Source: Paenibacillus aceris (lineage in GTDB: Bacteria > Bacillota > Bacilli > Paenibacillales > NBRC-103111). Taken from it: a stretch of DNA of 64,000 bases. The stretch's first letter is position 1; each line of letters begins with the position of its first letter. The position numbers and the translations under genes are program-made. Under the pieces are notes generated by a model. That model saw only the letters and a list, made by a program, of their open reading frames with translations. It ran no database searches and was not told the DNA's origin. This document shows positions 9,328 through 17,226 of this stretch, piece after piece. The DNA lies in NCBI RefSeq assembly GCF_017874035.1, contig NZ_JAGGKV010000023.1:52224-116223 (forward strand). Direction: 5' to 3'.

Positions 9328-10665
9328 CTAAAAGATCCATGATACCCAAAATGCCAGGATGATTAAGGTGAAAATGACGGTGATCGGAATAACGACTGCT
9401 GTCACTTTTAAATACTGGCCCCAGGATAGTTTTACTTTGCCTTTCTTAAGCAGATGCATCCACATCATCGTAGCCAATGTTCCGATAGGCAATAGAAGTG
9501 AACCCATATCACTGCCGATTACACTCGCTAGATACGCAATTTTTAACGTAACAGGGTCAAGACCCATATTCGTCAAGGTTAAGGTTCCTACCATCAGAGC
9601 CGGGTGGTTATTGAATAAATTGGATAAAACCGATAGCAGAATCCCCATCATGACACTTGCCTGAAGCAGACTGCCAGTAACGATTGGTTGAAGGAGCTGG
9701 GTGAGCCACTTCGTGAGCCCGATATTATGCAAACCGAATATAATTACATACATACTGAAGGCGAAAATGAGGATATACCATGGCGTTTTTTTGATCATAT
9801 CTACCGGAGAAATTCTCAATAAGTACCAACGCCATCCTAGTAGGAATGCAGAACCAATAACGGCCATCAATGGCACAGGAAAATGAATGTAAGATGCGAC
9901 AAAAAGACTTATACGTACGCAGAACACAAAAATTAAAATATTTCGCATTAATTTGGTAGAATTCTTTTTCCCACTTTGCGCTGAGTCGTCTTCTAATGGA
10001 TGCGTTTGACTCAAGGCTATTTTCATAGTTGGAAGTTGACGAGGCAGGACGCGATAAAAACTAGCGAATAGAAGAAACGATAGAAGGACAAGCCCCAGCG
10101 TAGCAGGAATAAACATCATAGCAGTATGCATGTAGAGGTCCATATGAACAATCTTTAACGCAATTAAATTCACTATATTACTAACGCCAATAGGTGCACT
10201 AGATGCTGTTGCGATTAAGGCTCCTGATAGTAGGTAAGGTATTTTTTGATGGTTTTTGAGGCCTAATTTATGAAGCAGCATGAGTAAAATAGGGGTTGTA
10301 ATTAAGATGCTTCCATCATTATTAACAAAAAGCGTCATAAGAAAGCAAAATAAATTCGTTAGCCAGAAAAGACGGATACCGGAGCCTCTTGACCTCTCCA
10401 ATAGCTTTTCGGCTGACCATTGAAAAAAACCAAAGCTTTCTATTACAATGGCCATCACGATCGTTGCCATAATCGTTACGGCTGCTCCGCCGATGGTTTC
10501 GGCGATCTGACCTAAATCAGATAAAGAAACGCTGCCGCAAAGGAGGATGGCCGCAGCTCCGACAGAGGCAGGAATCGCTTCATTGACAGTAGGCCGCAAG
10601 AAGATAAAAGTGATCGTGAATATAAAAGTTAATATGGTTATAGGTATCATGAAGTCTTGTAACAT
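9328..10665 (-). CDS. ArsB-like transporter of the ion transporter superfamily
   Basis: Polytopic membrane protein of 445 residues with about eleven predicted helices and the ArsB/NhaD-type hallmark pairs: FVNNDGSILITTPI near residue 113 and FNNHPALMVGTL near 350. ArsB members expel arsenite; relatives move sodium or organic anions. No ArsR repressor, ArsC reductase or ArsA is nearby, so arsenite export is only a possibility. The ATG has AGAGGT about ten bases upstream. A second, distinct family member is encoded at 48161-49441. Confidence 0.75.
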   Translation of the reverse strand: MLQDFMIPITILTFIFTITFIFLRPTVNEAIPASVGAAAILLCGSVSLSDLGQIAETIGGAAVTIMATIVMAIVIESFGFFQWSAEKLLERSRGSGIRLFWLTNLFCFLMTLFVNNDGSILITTPILLMLLHKLGLKNHQKIPYLLSGALIATASSAPIGVSNIVNLIALKIVHMDLYMHTAMMFIPATLGLVLLSFLLFASFYRVLPRQLPTMKIALSQTHPLEDDSAQSGKKNSTKLMRNILIFVFCVRISLFVASYIHFPVPLMAVIGSAFLLGWRWYLLRISPVDMIKKTPWYILIFAFSMYVIIFGLHNIGLTKWLTQLLQPIVTGSLLQASVMMGILLSVLSNLFNNHPALMVGTLTLTNMGLDPVTLKIAYLASVIGSDMGSLLLPIGTLATMMWMHLLKKGKVKLSWGQYLKVTAVVIPITVIFTLIILAFWVSWIF

Positions 10666-10916
10666 CTAGCACTACCTCTTTTCAATAAAATAATCGGATC
10701 ACAGAACTAATCTGAGAATCTCTTAGCAAGTTTAGTTAGGTGAAATGATGCTATCGCTATTTCGCCTCCCACTATAAATGTCATGTAGATTCACTTGTAG
10801 TATATGTTCAAATGACAGAGAGGGGACTAGCCGTTTATACTATCTCTATAATTTTCCGCTAGTTCCCGTCCATTAATTTACTAATTTTGAAAATAGCAAA
10901 ATCCCAAAAAGAAAGT
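10666..10916. other. Intergenic region with a long inverted repeat
   Basis: Holds the leader of the ArsB-like gene and, at 10822-10867, an inverted repeat whose arms read GGGACTAGC and GCTAGTTCCC around an AT-rich loop of about 27 bases. The arm ends recall the GGGAACT/AGTTCCC ends of the dispersed repeats elsewhere in the window but the interior does not match. No ORF of note. Confidence 0.4.
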
Positions 10917-10950
10917 GCAAAAAACCAGCAAACGCAATGGTTTGCCGGTT
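10917..10950 (-). terminator. Rho-independent terminator after the GH105-type gene
   Basis: On the minus strand ACCGGCAAAC pairs with GTTTGCTGGT (one G-U pair, 6-base loop) and is followed by TTTTTTGC. It closes the rhamnogalacturonan gene cluster. Confidence 0.85.
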
Positions 10951-10967
10951 TATCTCAATCTATTTTA

Positions 10968-13190
10968 TCATCTGGATTCAAGTCCGCCCAATGTCGAAAC
11001 ATGCTTCCGCAGCTTCATCGCCTCAATGCCGGCCAACAGCACGATGCCGATACCATGCGTATCGTTCAACTGCCACGACAGCTGGTCCTTATAATACAGC
11101 CTATTAAACGAATAGCCCGAGCCCCGGCAAACGCCGTACACATTGCCATGTTTGTCGATCGCATAGCGCGACAAGCCGTCCCAACCCTTCAGCACGGCCT
11201 CCACATACAGGGCTGCTTCTTCCAGCCAGCCGAACCGGACGCCTCTGGCGAACGCGTAGATGAACATCGAGGTGCAGGAAGCCTCCGCATATGATTCCGG
11301 ATCTGTCAGCACTTGATGCCATAATCCCTGAATCCCTTGTAAACGTCTGTAACCTTGGCACAGCTCGCTGAAAAAGGCTAAGAGCGCCGGTCGCTCTGAA
11401 TGCTCCGCCGGCATTACAGCCAGCAGTTCTGTTAACGAAAACAGCACCCAGCCGTTACCCCGTCCCCAAGGCACGCCATTTCCTTTGCCGAACTTAAAAT
11501 CGTAAACATGATGCATAATGCCTTGTTCGGGGATGAACATCAGCTTTTTATACTGTAAAAACTGCTTCGCCGCATCATTCAGATACGCTAGGTCGCCGGT
11601 AAGCTCATAATATTTGCTGAGAAATGGCGTGCTCATGTATAAATCGTCACACCAGACCGTGTCCTTCATAAAATCGGTCGTCCCCCGCGTCCGGTACAAA
11701 GTCCCCTCCTCAAGGCGACTCTGTTCCCGCGAGATGTAATGGGCAATGCGTTCGGCTGCCGCCTCTGCGCCTGCAAGCGCACGGAGTTTGTTAGCCTCCA
11801 GCATAGCTGCGCCGAATGATCCGCAATCATCCAGACTGTCGATCAGCGTCAGCTGATGATTCACGCCCGGCGATCCGTACTGCGCTTGGTCCCAAACGCT
11901 GTAAGCGTGCAACGAAGTGCACTGTTCGATATGATCGGCGGCATAATTCGTGTAGTGCGGATCTTCGAGCTCTAAACCCGTTCGCAAGATGCCGTAAAGC
12001 GTCACCCCAAGCGGATAGTTCCATTTGCCGTAAACGGCATTCTCCAAATAGGGCCGGACCCAGGCTCCCGGCAAATCGGCACGCCAGAATGTGCGCTCTC
12101 CTTCCGAGCCGAACACCGCATCCATGCGGGTGATCGCCGATGGGAGCGGAGCGTTGTCAGCTGAAAAAGGCCCCGCATACAGCCAACCATCCCGCAGTCC
12201 TTCAACAGGGTAAGGCTGAATTCGCCTCACGGGACCGGCTGATTCACCGCTCACGTGCTCAATTTCCAAGCTGAAGCCCCAAGCCGCGCCCGCGCAAGCG
12301 GAACGAACTATGAGATCGTGCACGCCGAACGGAATCGGAAGGGTCACGTCCAGCGGACCTGCGGAATGCTGCTGATGCTTCTCATACACCGGCGCACCGT
12401 TTAAGTAAACGGTCAGCTGACCTTGATACTCACCTATCATCCTGACCGTTTGCACACTCGGGTTTCTGTTTTCCAGCTTCGTCCATGCATAAGCGATCTT
12501 TCCTTGCTGCTCTCCGTAGATCCGGTTGAAGCATCCTGCATTCAATTCCTGTGGTGTCCATTTCATTTGCGGATACCACTCAGCAACGGCTGCACTTGCC
12601 CCTCTTTCCTCTTCGGCTCCAGGCATGATTTCCCAAGCTGCCGATTGCGGGCTGCTGTACACCCAGCCCTCCTGACCGTCCCGATCCGCCGTAGGGGCAA
12701 GAATGTGCATCGGGAAACCTTTTATGCTTCCCGTTCCGAACTTACCGCCACAGCCGGTCGCGGTTTTCACGAATTCCAGAACGATGTGATTCCAGCCCTT
12801 GCTGAGCTTGGCACGGAAGTAGCTGCTCCGGTCTGGGAATACGTCGTCATTCAGATTCGACGCAAATTGCTGCGTCCCATTCACCATGATGCTTACGGGG
12901 CTAAAACAACTCACACTGAACGGGTGCTCGATCTCTCCGTCGCACCACAGTTTCCCCCACACATAGACAAACTGTCCGTCCTCCAGCTCAGGCCATCTCA
13001 GCGCCAGATCCATTTCGTAACGGTAATCGGCCCCGCGCCGGAAACCTTCGTCCGAATAGATCCGATAAATTGGCGGATGCTTAGGATTGGCACCGATAAA
13101 CCTGCCGGCAATGGTCGCCAATATATGCTTATCCGATTTCGCTTTTCCAGCGATTGACTCATTCGGGTGAAAATATGATTTCATGTCCAT
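10968..13190 (-). CDS. GH88/GH105-type unsaturated rhamnogalacturonyl hydrolase with N-terminal accessory region
   Basis: About 740 residues without a signal peptide. The C-terminal 360 residues match the alpha/alpha-barrel family that removes unsaturated uronic acid from the ends of lyase products: WCDDLYMSTPFLSKYY carries the expected catalytic Asp, and KGNGVPWGRGNGWVLFSLTE is the family signature. The N-terminal 380 residues are beta-rich and look like jelly-roll accessory modules, unusual since YteR-type enzymes are about 370 residues. The frame stays open to 13307, but the GGAGG site just before 13190 sets the start there (or at the next ATG, 13184). Last gene of the rhamnogalacturonan cluster. 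Confidence 0.85.
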   Translation of the reverse strand: MDMKSYFHPNESIAGKAKSDKHILATIAGRFIGANPKHPPIYRIYSDEGFRRGADYRYEMDLALRWPELEDGQFVYVWGKLWCDGEIEHPFSVSCFSPVSIMVNGTQQFASNLNDDVFPDRSSYFRAKLSKGWNHIVLEFVKTATGCGGKFGTGSIKGFPMHILAPTADRDGQEGWVYSSPQSAAWEIMPGAEEERGASAAVAEWYPQMKWTPQELNAGCFNRIYGEQQGKIAYAWTKLENRNPSVQTVRMIGEYQGQLTVYLNGAPVYEKHQQHSAGPLDVTLPIPFGVHDLIVRSACAGAAWGFSLEIEHVSGESAGPVRRIQPYPVEGLRDGWLYAGPFSADNAPLPSAITRMDAVFGSEGERTFWRADLPGAWVRPYLENAVYGKWNYPLGVTLYGILRTGLELEDPHYTNYAADHIEQCTSLHAYSVWDQAQYGSPGVNHQLTLIDSLDDCGSFGAAMLEANKLRALAGAEAAAERIAHYISREQSRLEEGTLYRTRGTTDFMKDTVWCDDLYMSTPFLSKYYELTGDLAYLNDAAKQFLQYKKLMFIPEQGIMHHVYDFKFGKGNGVPWGRGNGWVLFSLTELLAVMPAEHSERPALLAFFSELCQGYRRLQGIQGLWHQVLTDPESYAEASCTSMFIYAFARGVRFGWLEEAALYVEAVLKGWDGLSRYAIDKHGNVYGVCRGSGYSFNRLYYKDQLSWQLNDTHGIGIVLLAGIEAMKLRKHVSTLGGLESR

Positions 13191-13385
13191 GTCTTCCTCC
13201 ATTAGCTTGAGATCGTAGCCCGTCGGTTGAGCGTCAAAAGCGCTTGCACAAACAGCGTAAACAACATTCAACCTGCCTACAATCGGACTTTTTTGAATTG
13301 TGCTCAAAAGCGACTATGCATTTTTTGCCGGATTGCCACTTTCTTGCTGGCTCTAACGTCAGCGCAGGGATGTCCCGCCATAAAT

Positions 13386-13566
13386 ATGGGAACTCCGTTC
13401 CTTTATGTAGACGAAATGTAGAAATTCGCAGGCAGGAGGGAGACGACAGGGTCTTATTTCACCCAAGTCGCCAAATATTTGTCTACAATGGTTCAATAGC
13501 AGACTATAGTTTCCTCACAATCGCGCAAAGGGCTGTTTTGGGCAAAATAGCGCCCCGGAGTTCCCC
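13386..13566. repeat. Dispersed modular inverted repeat, copy A
   Basis: Within the 490-base gap upstream of the GH105-type gene. It contains a unit starting GGGAACTCCGTTCC near 13389, ACAGGGTCTTATTTCACCC near 13446, an inverted unit TTCAATAGCAGACTATAGTTTCC near 13491-13513 and a final inverted unit CAAAATAGCGCCCCGGAGTTCCC ending near 13565. The same units recur in copies B, C and D. This is the most decayed copy. The rest of the gap shows no gene. Confidence 0.65.
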
Positions 13567-13639
13567 CCTCCTCCCCCCGCTATCTTGAAAATGTCCGTCA
13601 CCGCATGAACGAAGGGTAAATTTCGCAAGCCCCAAAGCC

Positions 13640-13675
13640 AAAAAAGAACCACCCAATCGGGGTCAGTTCTTTTTT
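13640..13675 (-). terminator. Rho-independent terminator after the deacetylase gene
   Basis: AAAAAAGAAC and GTTCTTTTTT form the outer stem and ACCC/GGGT the inner stem around CGATT-type loop bases; T runs follow on both strands, so it may work in both directions. Confidence 0.82.
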
Positions 13676-13684
13676 GTGACATGT

Positions 13685-14482
13685 TTACAGCATCTTCTGC
13701 TCTCCGCTTTTCACTTCGACCGGCTGCCCGTCAACACTCAACCAAACGCTGAGGAATGACGGGTTATACACGAAATCCATCGCTGCCGAAAATTTCAGCT
13801 GCTCAAAAGCTTTCGTATAATCGACAATCTCCATGTTCGTCGCATACCATATATCGGACCTGCCGCCTGCATACGAACAAAAATCCTCGATAACCTCCCA
13901 ATTGTTGTCCTGATCAAACTCGTAGCTGTGCCCCCATACGTACATCAGGTATAGGTACTGGGTCTTGTGCAATTCGACAAACGTTTCCGCTTTTGCCATC
14001 AGTTCATGTTTATGATGGCAGGTAGGCTGCCACTCATGCCAATCATCCGGCATGCCGAAGCTGCCCGTGCTAGGCACTACTCTCGCGTATTCAATTCCGA
14101 GACTTGGCAGCAGTTCCTTAATTCGGCGATTGTAGGAGCCGTTCGGATAGGACATTCCGCGCACGGTATAGCCGACAATTCGTTCGAGGTTCTTGCGGTC
14201 TTCCATTACTTCGTGAACGATAAGTTCTTGAGGGCACCTAGCAATCGTCGGATGGGTCAGCGTATGAGCCGAAACTTCATGACCCGCATAAAGCGAACGC
14301 ACCTCTTCCTCCGTCACTCGATCCGGCGTGCCGAACAAACCTGAATTGATATGGAAAGTACCTTTCACACCGTTGCGGTTAAAAATGTCCACCAACCGCT
14401 TGTCGGCATTTCGGCCATCATCGTAGCTCATGGTCAGCGCTTTGTGACGACCCTCGGGAAAGCACATAAGAACTCTTTTCAC
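13685..14482 (-). CDS. NodB-fold polysaccharide deacetylase, apparently cytoplasmic
   Basis: Carbohydrate esterase family 4-like protein of 265 residues. The metal-binding motif appears as TMSYDDG (usual form TFDDG) near residue 20 and HTLTHP near residue 70; RGMSYPNGSYN is the next conserved motif. No signal peptide precedes the domain. The start is a GTG with AAGGAGG eight bases upstream; the frame extends into the preceding gene, whose stop is 13 bases before the GTG. Being inside the rhamnogalacturonan cluster, it may remove acetyl groups from imported oligosaccharides; this is inferred, since most family members act on chitin or peptidoglycan outside the cell. Confidence 0.82.
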   Translation of the reverse strand: MKRVLMCFPEGRHKALTMSYDDGRNADKRLVDIFNRNGVKGTFHINSGLFGTPDRVTEEEVRSLYAGHEVSAHTLTHPTIARCPQELIVHEVMEDRKNLERIVGYTVRGMSYPNGSYNRRIKELLPSLGIEYARVVPSTGSFGMPDDWHEWQPTCHHKHELMAKAETFVELHKTQYLYLMYVWGHSYEFDQDNNWEVIEDFCSYAGGRSDIWYATNMEIVDYTKAFEQLKFSAAMDFVYNPSFLSVWLSVDGQPVEVKSGEQKML

Positions 14483-14495
14483 GGATAGATCCTCC

Positions 14496-17126
14496 TTATC
14501 GTTTCGGCGCCTCACGGGGTTCCTCCGGAATCGAATCCGGGATGAACGCCAGAGCGATAATCGTGTTCAACGACCATTGCGCCGCCTCATTCGTATTCAT
14601 CCAATCGATCTCTTTGAGCTCATTCACATGCGTGACAATCGAGGATTCCTCTTGCAGATCGACACGGGCAAATGGATTGTCCAGAAGAATGGACCAGCAT
14701 GTGCGCGCTGTTTCTTTGTCCTGCTTGTAGTGGGCGCCATAAGCAACGATCGATGCACTGAGAACAGGGTGCTCGAAGCGCTTGGTGCTGATATCTCCTT
14801 TCGTCACCAAATCCTTCTCTTCCTGCGACTTGTTATAATAAACGCCGAAATCGGCAAGCATTTCCTCCCACTTCGGATCCTTCAGCATGTCGGCGAGCTC
14901 AAACCAGACTTGCGGGCCGCCCATACAAATCGCCAAGTGGCGTCCCCAGTTGTCATCGCCAAGCGGCGTCAAGACGCCGGTTTTCGGGTCGTAGCCATAC
15001 GTAGGGCCAGAGATCAACCCGTAGTTCGCACCTTTGATGCATTCAATTCCCACTAAAATTTTGTCCCGGTAAGCTGTGTCTTCATAGCGCTCCCAACGGG
15101 TCATCCAGTTGGAGCTGAAAGCCGCCCAGTCCGGGCCCACACGAATATGGGTCGGGTGCTCGTCCTTCGGAAAGTAGGCACGCATCGGATCCAAATTCAC
15201 CGTCGTGAAATCCGAATCCTTCACTTCGTCCATCATATCGCCTATCCGTTCGTCGGCGGTCAAATAATAGTAATAGCGGTGCAGCCCCGCCATGGCGATA
15301 CGTGCTTCTTTGCAGCCGCAGCCCCAGTGAACCACATTATGCCGCGAGCCAAGTCCGGCATATTCGCCGAAATGGTACACATCGACTTCGCTTGTGTGCC
15401 TGGTCATCGCCTCCGCCATGCGGAAAATGTCTCCCCGGCCTGAGCGCAGAAACATGATCCACAACCACATATTTGGCGCCAACTCCGTATTTTGCCAGGC
15501 GCATCCGCCGAGGTCGTAGTTCCATACGTGCCTAACCGGATCATAGCTATGCATATAATCGCCGTAATCCCAGAACCCGTACCATTTGCGCTGCTCCACC
15601 TCGTCCTGATAAAACGTGATGATGCCGTCCAATCTCATCTCCAGCGTTTCTTTAGCCATGCTGCTTCGATCCGGGAGGCTCCAATAGCCAAAGGCCCGAG
15701 CCGCATGATAATGTTCCGGTTCGCAAACGAGTAAAGACGGATCTTGCGTCTCCGCACACATGCTTTCCAGCAGCTCGGGCCCCGGTGTGGCGGCCAAGCT
15801 CCACAGCGTCATCTCACTCGTGTTCGCAATGCCATACGGCGTAGCCCGAAGTTCCTCTGCGCCCTCGTAGGAAGACTCCACATGCGTTTCGGTATCGTAA
15901 TGGCGCAGATCCATCGGCGCGCAATCCGGCGACCACAGCCACACCGTCATAGCGGCTTCCGCCTCTGCCATGCCCTGCACGTCAAAGCCAGAAGGGTGCT
16001 TCTCCCAAAAATGCCGCAAGCCAGCAGCCAAGCCGCCGCCATCACCGCCAACGTAGCTCAGCCCGCCTGCTCGCTGTCCGTCCGTCACCTTCACCCAGCT
16101 GCACGCCGCTTTGGTCTGCTTCCAGATCCGGTAATGGTCGGACGAATCCTGCACCAATTTAAAGCTGTCCCACGTTGCCGAATCATCCAGCAAGCTTAAG
16201 AAATAAGCGTCATCCTGCGGATCAAAGGCTACCGCCTCGCCTAGTGTCTGGCGTTCAAAAAGCTCCCGGTACTTCCCCTTCGTCCGCCGTGTATGCAGCG
16301 TCTTCGGAGATTCGCTAAAATACCCGTTATCCCCGGCAAAACGGACATGCCTGTTATAGTGGGCGCCTCGCATCGGCACGGTGAAACGGATGCCAAGCCC
16401 TTTGATATAATCCTCGTTCGGGTTGCCGTCATAGTGGAACGTATGCACAAGTCGAATCGACTCCAAGCCTGCGTAGACATACAGCCGCAGCGAAAAAGGC
16501 AGCCATTCCCGCGAACCGTTCACCGCGTGATGTGTGCCGCTGAGTTTCACCACCGCGCGGACAGGCCCGTCCTGCTCTACAATCGCCTGATGGACACGGC
16601 TCTCAAACGGCTCTTCCATCAGCGTCCGAGTCCCGGACACCTCGGAACGAGCTTCCTTTATGCAGATCAATTCTCCTCCGCTGCACACTTCCGCCCCTTG
16701 GCGGACGATGCTGCGGAGCCAATGCGCGCCTTGTTTGCCCAGCGTGCAAACCATAACTCCCGTATCCAGCGTAATCGTGTCATCCGTCTCACGGACGGTG
16801 ACACGTCTGTCCGGAACAGGGCCATTTCCTTTGACAATGGTGAAGCTGGCAGTGGAACGATCTTGGACTGCCGCCGCATGGGCAGACCATTTGACACTGC
16901 CATCCGGCCAATAAGCCGTTGGCCAGCTTTGCAGCGGGATTGTCTCCCCGCCGTTCGCTCCGGCTAGAAGCAATGACTCCTCCCGGCGCAGCTCGCCTTC
17001 CTTCCATGGTATTCCCCAAGTCATGCCAACCGGCATGGACGCAATTTTGTCTTTTGTTAACCACCGCAGCTTTACATTCGTTTCCGTTGCCAAGTATATG
17101 CATCTCCCTTCCTCTAATAGCTTCAT
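14496..17126 (-). CDS. YetA/PcRGLX-like protein, putative exo-acting rhamnogalacturonan lyase
   Basis: Large protein of up to 876 residues without a signal peptide. Its opening (VKLRWLTKDKIASMPVGMTWGIPW), the beta-rich first half and the helical-barrel second half rich in Trp, His and Tyr (for example WGCGCKEARIAMAGLHRYYYYL) match the family containing B. subtilis YetA and fungal exo-rhamnogalacturonan lyase PcRGLX. YetA is encoded beside the rhamnogalacturonan genes of B. subtilis, in agreement with the context here. The ATG at 17126 has a weak ribosome site; a TTG at 17093 with AAGGGAGA nine bases upstream would give a protein starting at the family's usual position. Enzymatic role is inferred. 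Confidence 0.75.
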   Translation of the reverse strand: MKLLEEGRCIYLATETNVKLRWLTKDKIASMPVGMTWGIPWKEGELRREESLLLAGANGGETIPLQSWPTAYWPDGSVKWSAHAAAVQDRSTASFTIVKGNGPVPDRRVTVRETDDTITLDTGVMVCTLGKQGAHWLRSIVRQGAEVCSGGELICIKEARSEVSGTRTLMEEPFESRVHQAIVEQDGPVRAVVKLSGTHHAVNGSREWLPFSLRLYVYAGLESIRLVHTFHYDGNPNEDYIKGLGIRFTVPMRGAHYNRHVRFAGDNGYFSESPKTLHTRRTKGKYRELFERQTLGEAVAFDPQDDAYFLSLLDDSATWDSFKLVQDSSDHYRIWKQTKAACSWVKVTDGQRAGGLSYVGGDGGGLAAGLRHFWEKHPSGFDVQGMAEAEAAMTVWLWSPDCAPMDLRHYDTETHVESSYEGAEELRATPYGIANTSEMTLWSLAATPGPELLESMCAETQDPSLLVCEPEHYHAARAFGYWSLPDRSSMAKETLEMRLDGIITFYQDEVEQRKWYGFWDYGDYMHSYDPVRHVWNYDLGGCAWQNTELAPNMWLWIMFLRSGRGDIFRMAEAMTRHTSEVDVYHFGEYAGLGSRHNVVHWGCGCKEARIAMAGLHRYYYYLTADERIGDMMDEVKDSDFTTVNLDPMRAYFPKDEHPTHIRVGPDWAAFSSNWMTRWERYEDTAYRDKILVGIECIKGANYGLISGPTYGYDPKTGVLTPLGDDNWGRHLAICMGGPQVWFELADMLKDPKWEEMLADFGVYYNKSQEEKDLVTKGDISTKRFEHPVLSASIVAYGAHYKQDKETARTCWSILLDNPFARVDLQEESSIVTHVNELKEIDWMNTNEAAQWSLNTIIALAFIPDSIPEEPREAPKR

Positions 17127-17226
17127 TGTAGAAATGTGACCTCTTGCCTACAATGAGACTTTATTGTCGGGGCAGAGCGGGACATTAGCACTTTTTTTCC
17201 GAATTATCACATTATTGTTTACTCGT

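Noticed and set aside
9328..10665. Arsenic resistance operon
   Set aside because: No ArsR, ArsC or ArsA gene accompanies this transporter or its relative at 48161; family membership alone does not show arsenite export.
13191..13307. N-terminal 39-codon extension of the GH105-type protein
   Set aside because: A GGAGG ribosome site lies immediately before the internal start at 13190, and the extension does not resemble the family.
14577..15056. Plus-strand open frame of 159 codons, with neighbours up to 224 codons across 14.5-17 kb
   Set aside because: Antisense to the YetA-like gene in a GC-rich region; no ribosome site and low-complexity Arg/His-rich translation.
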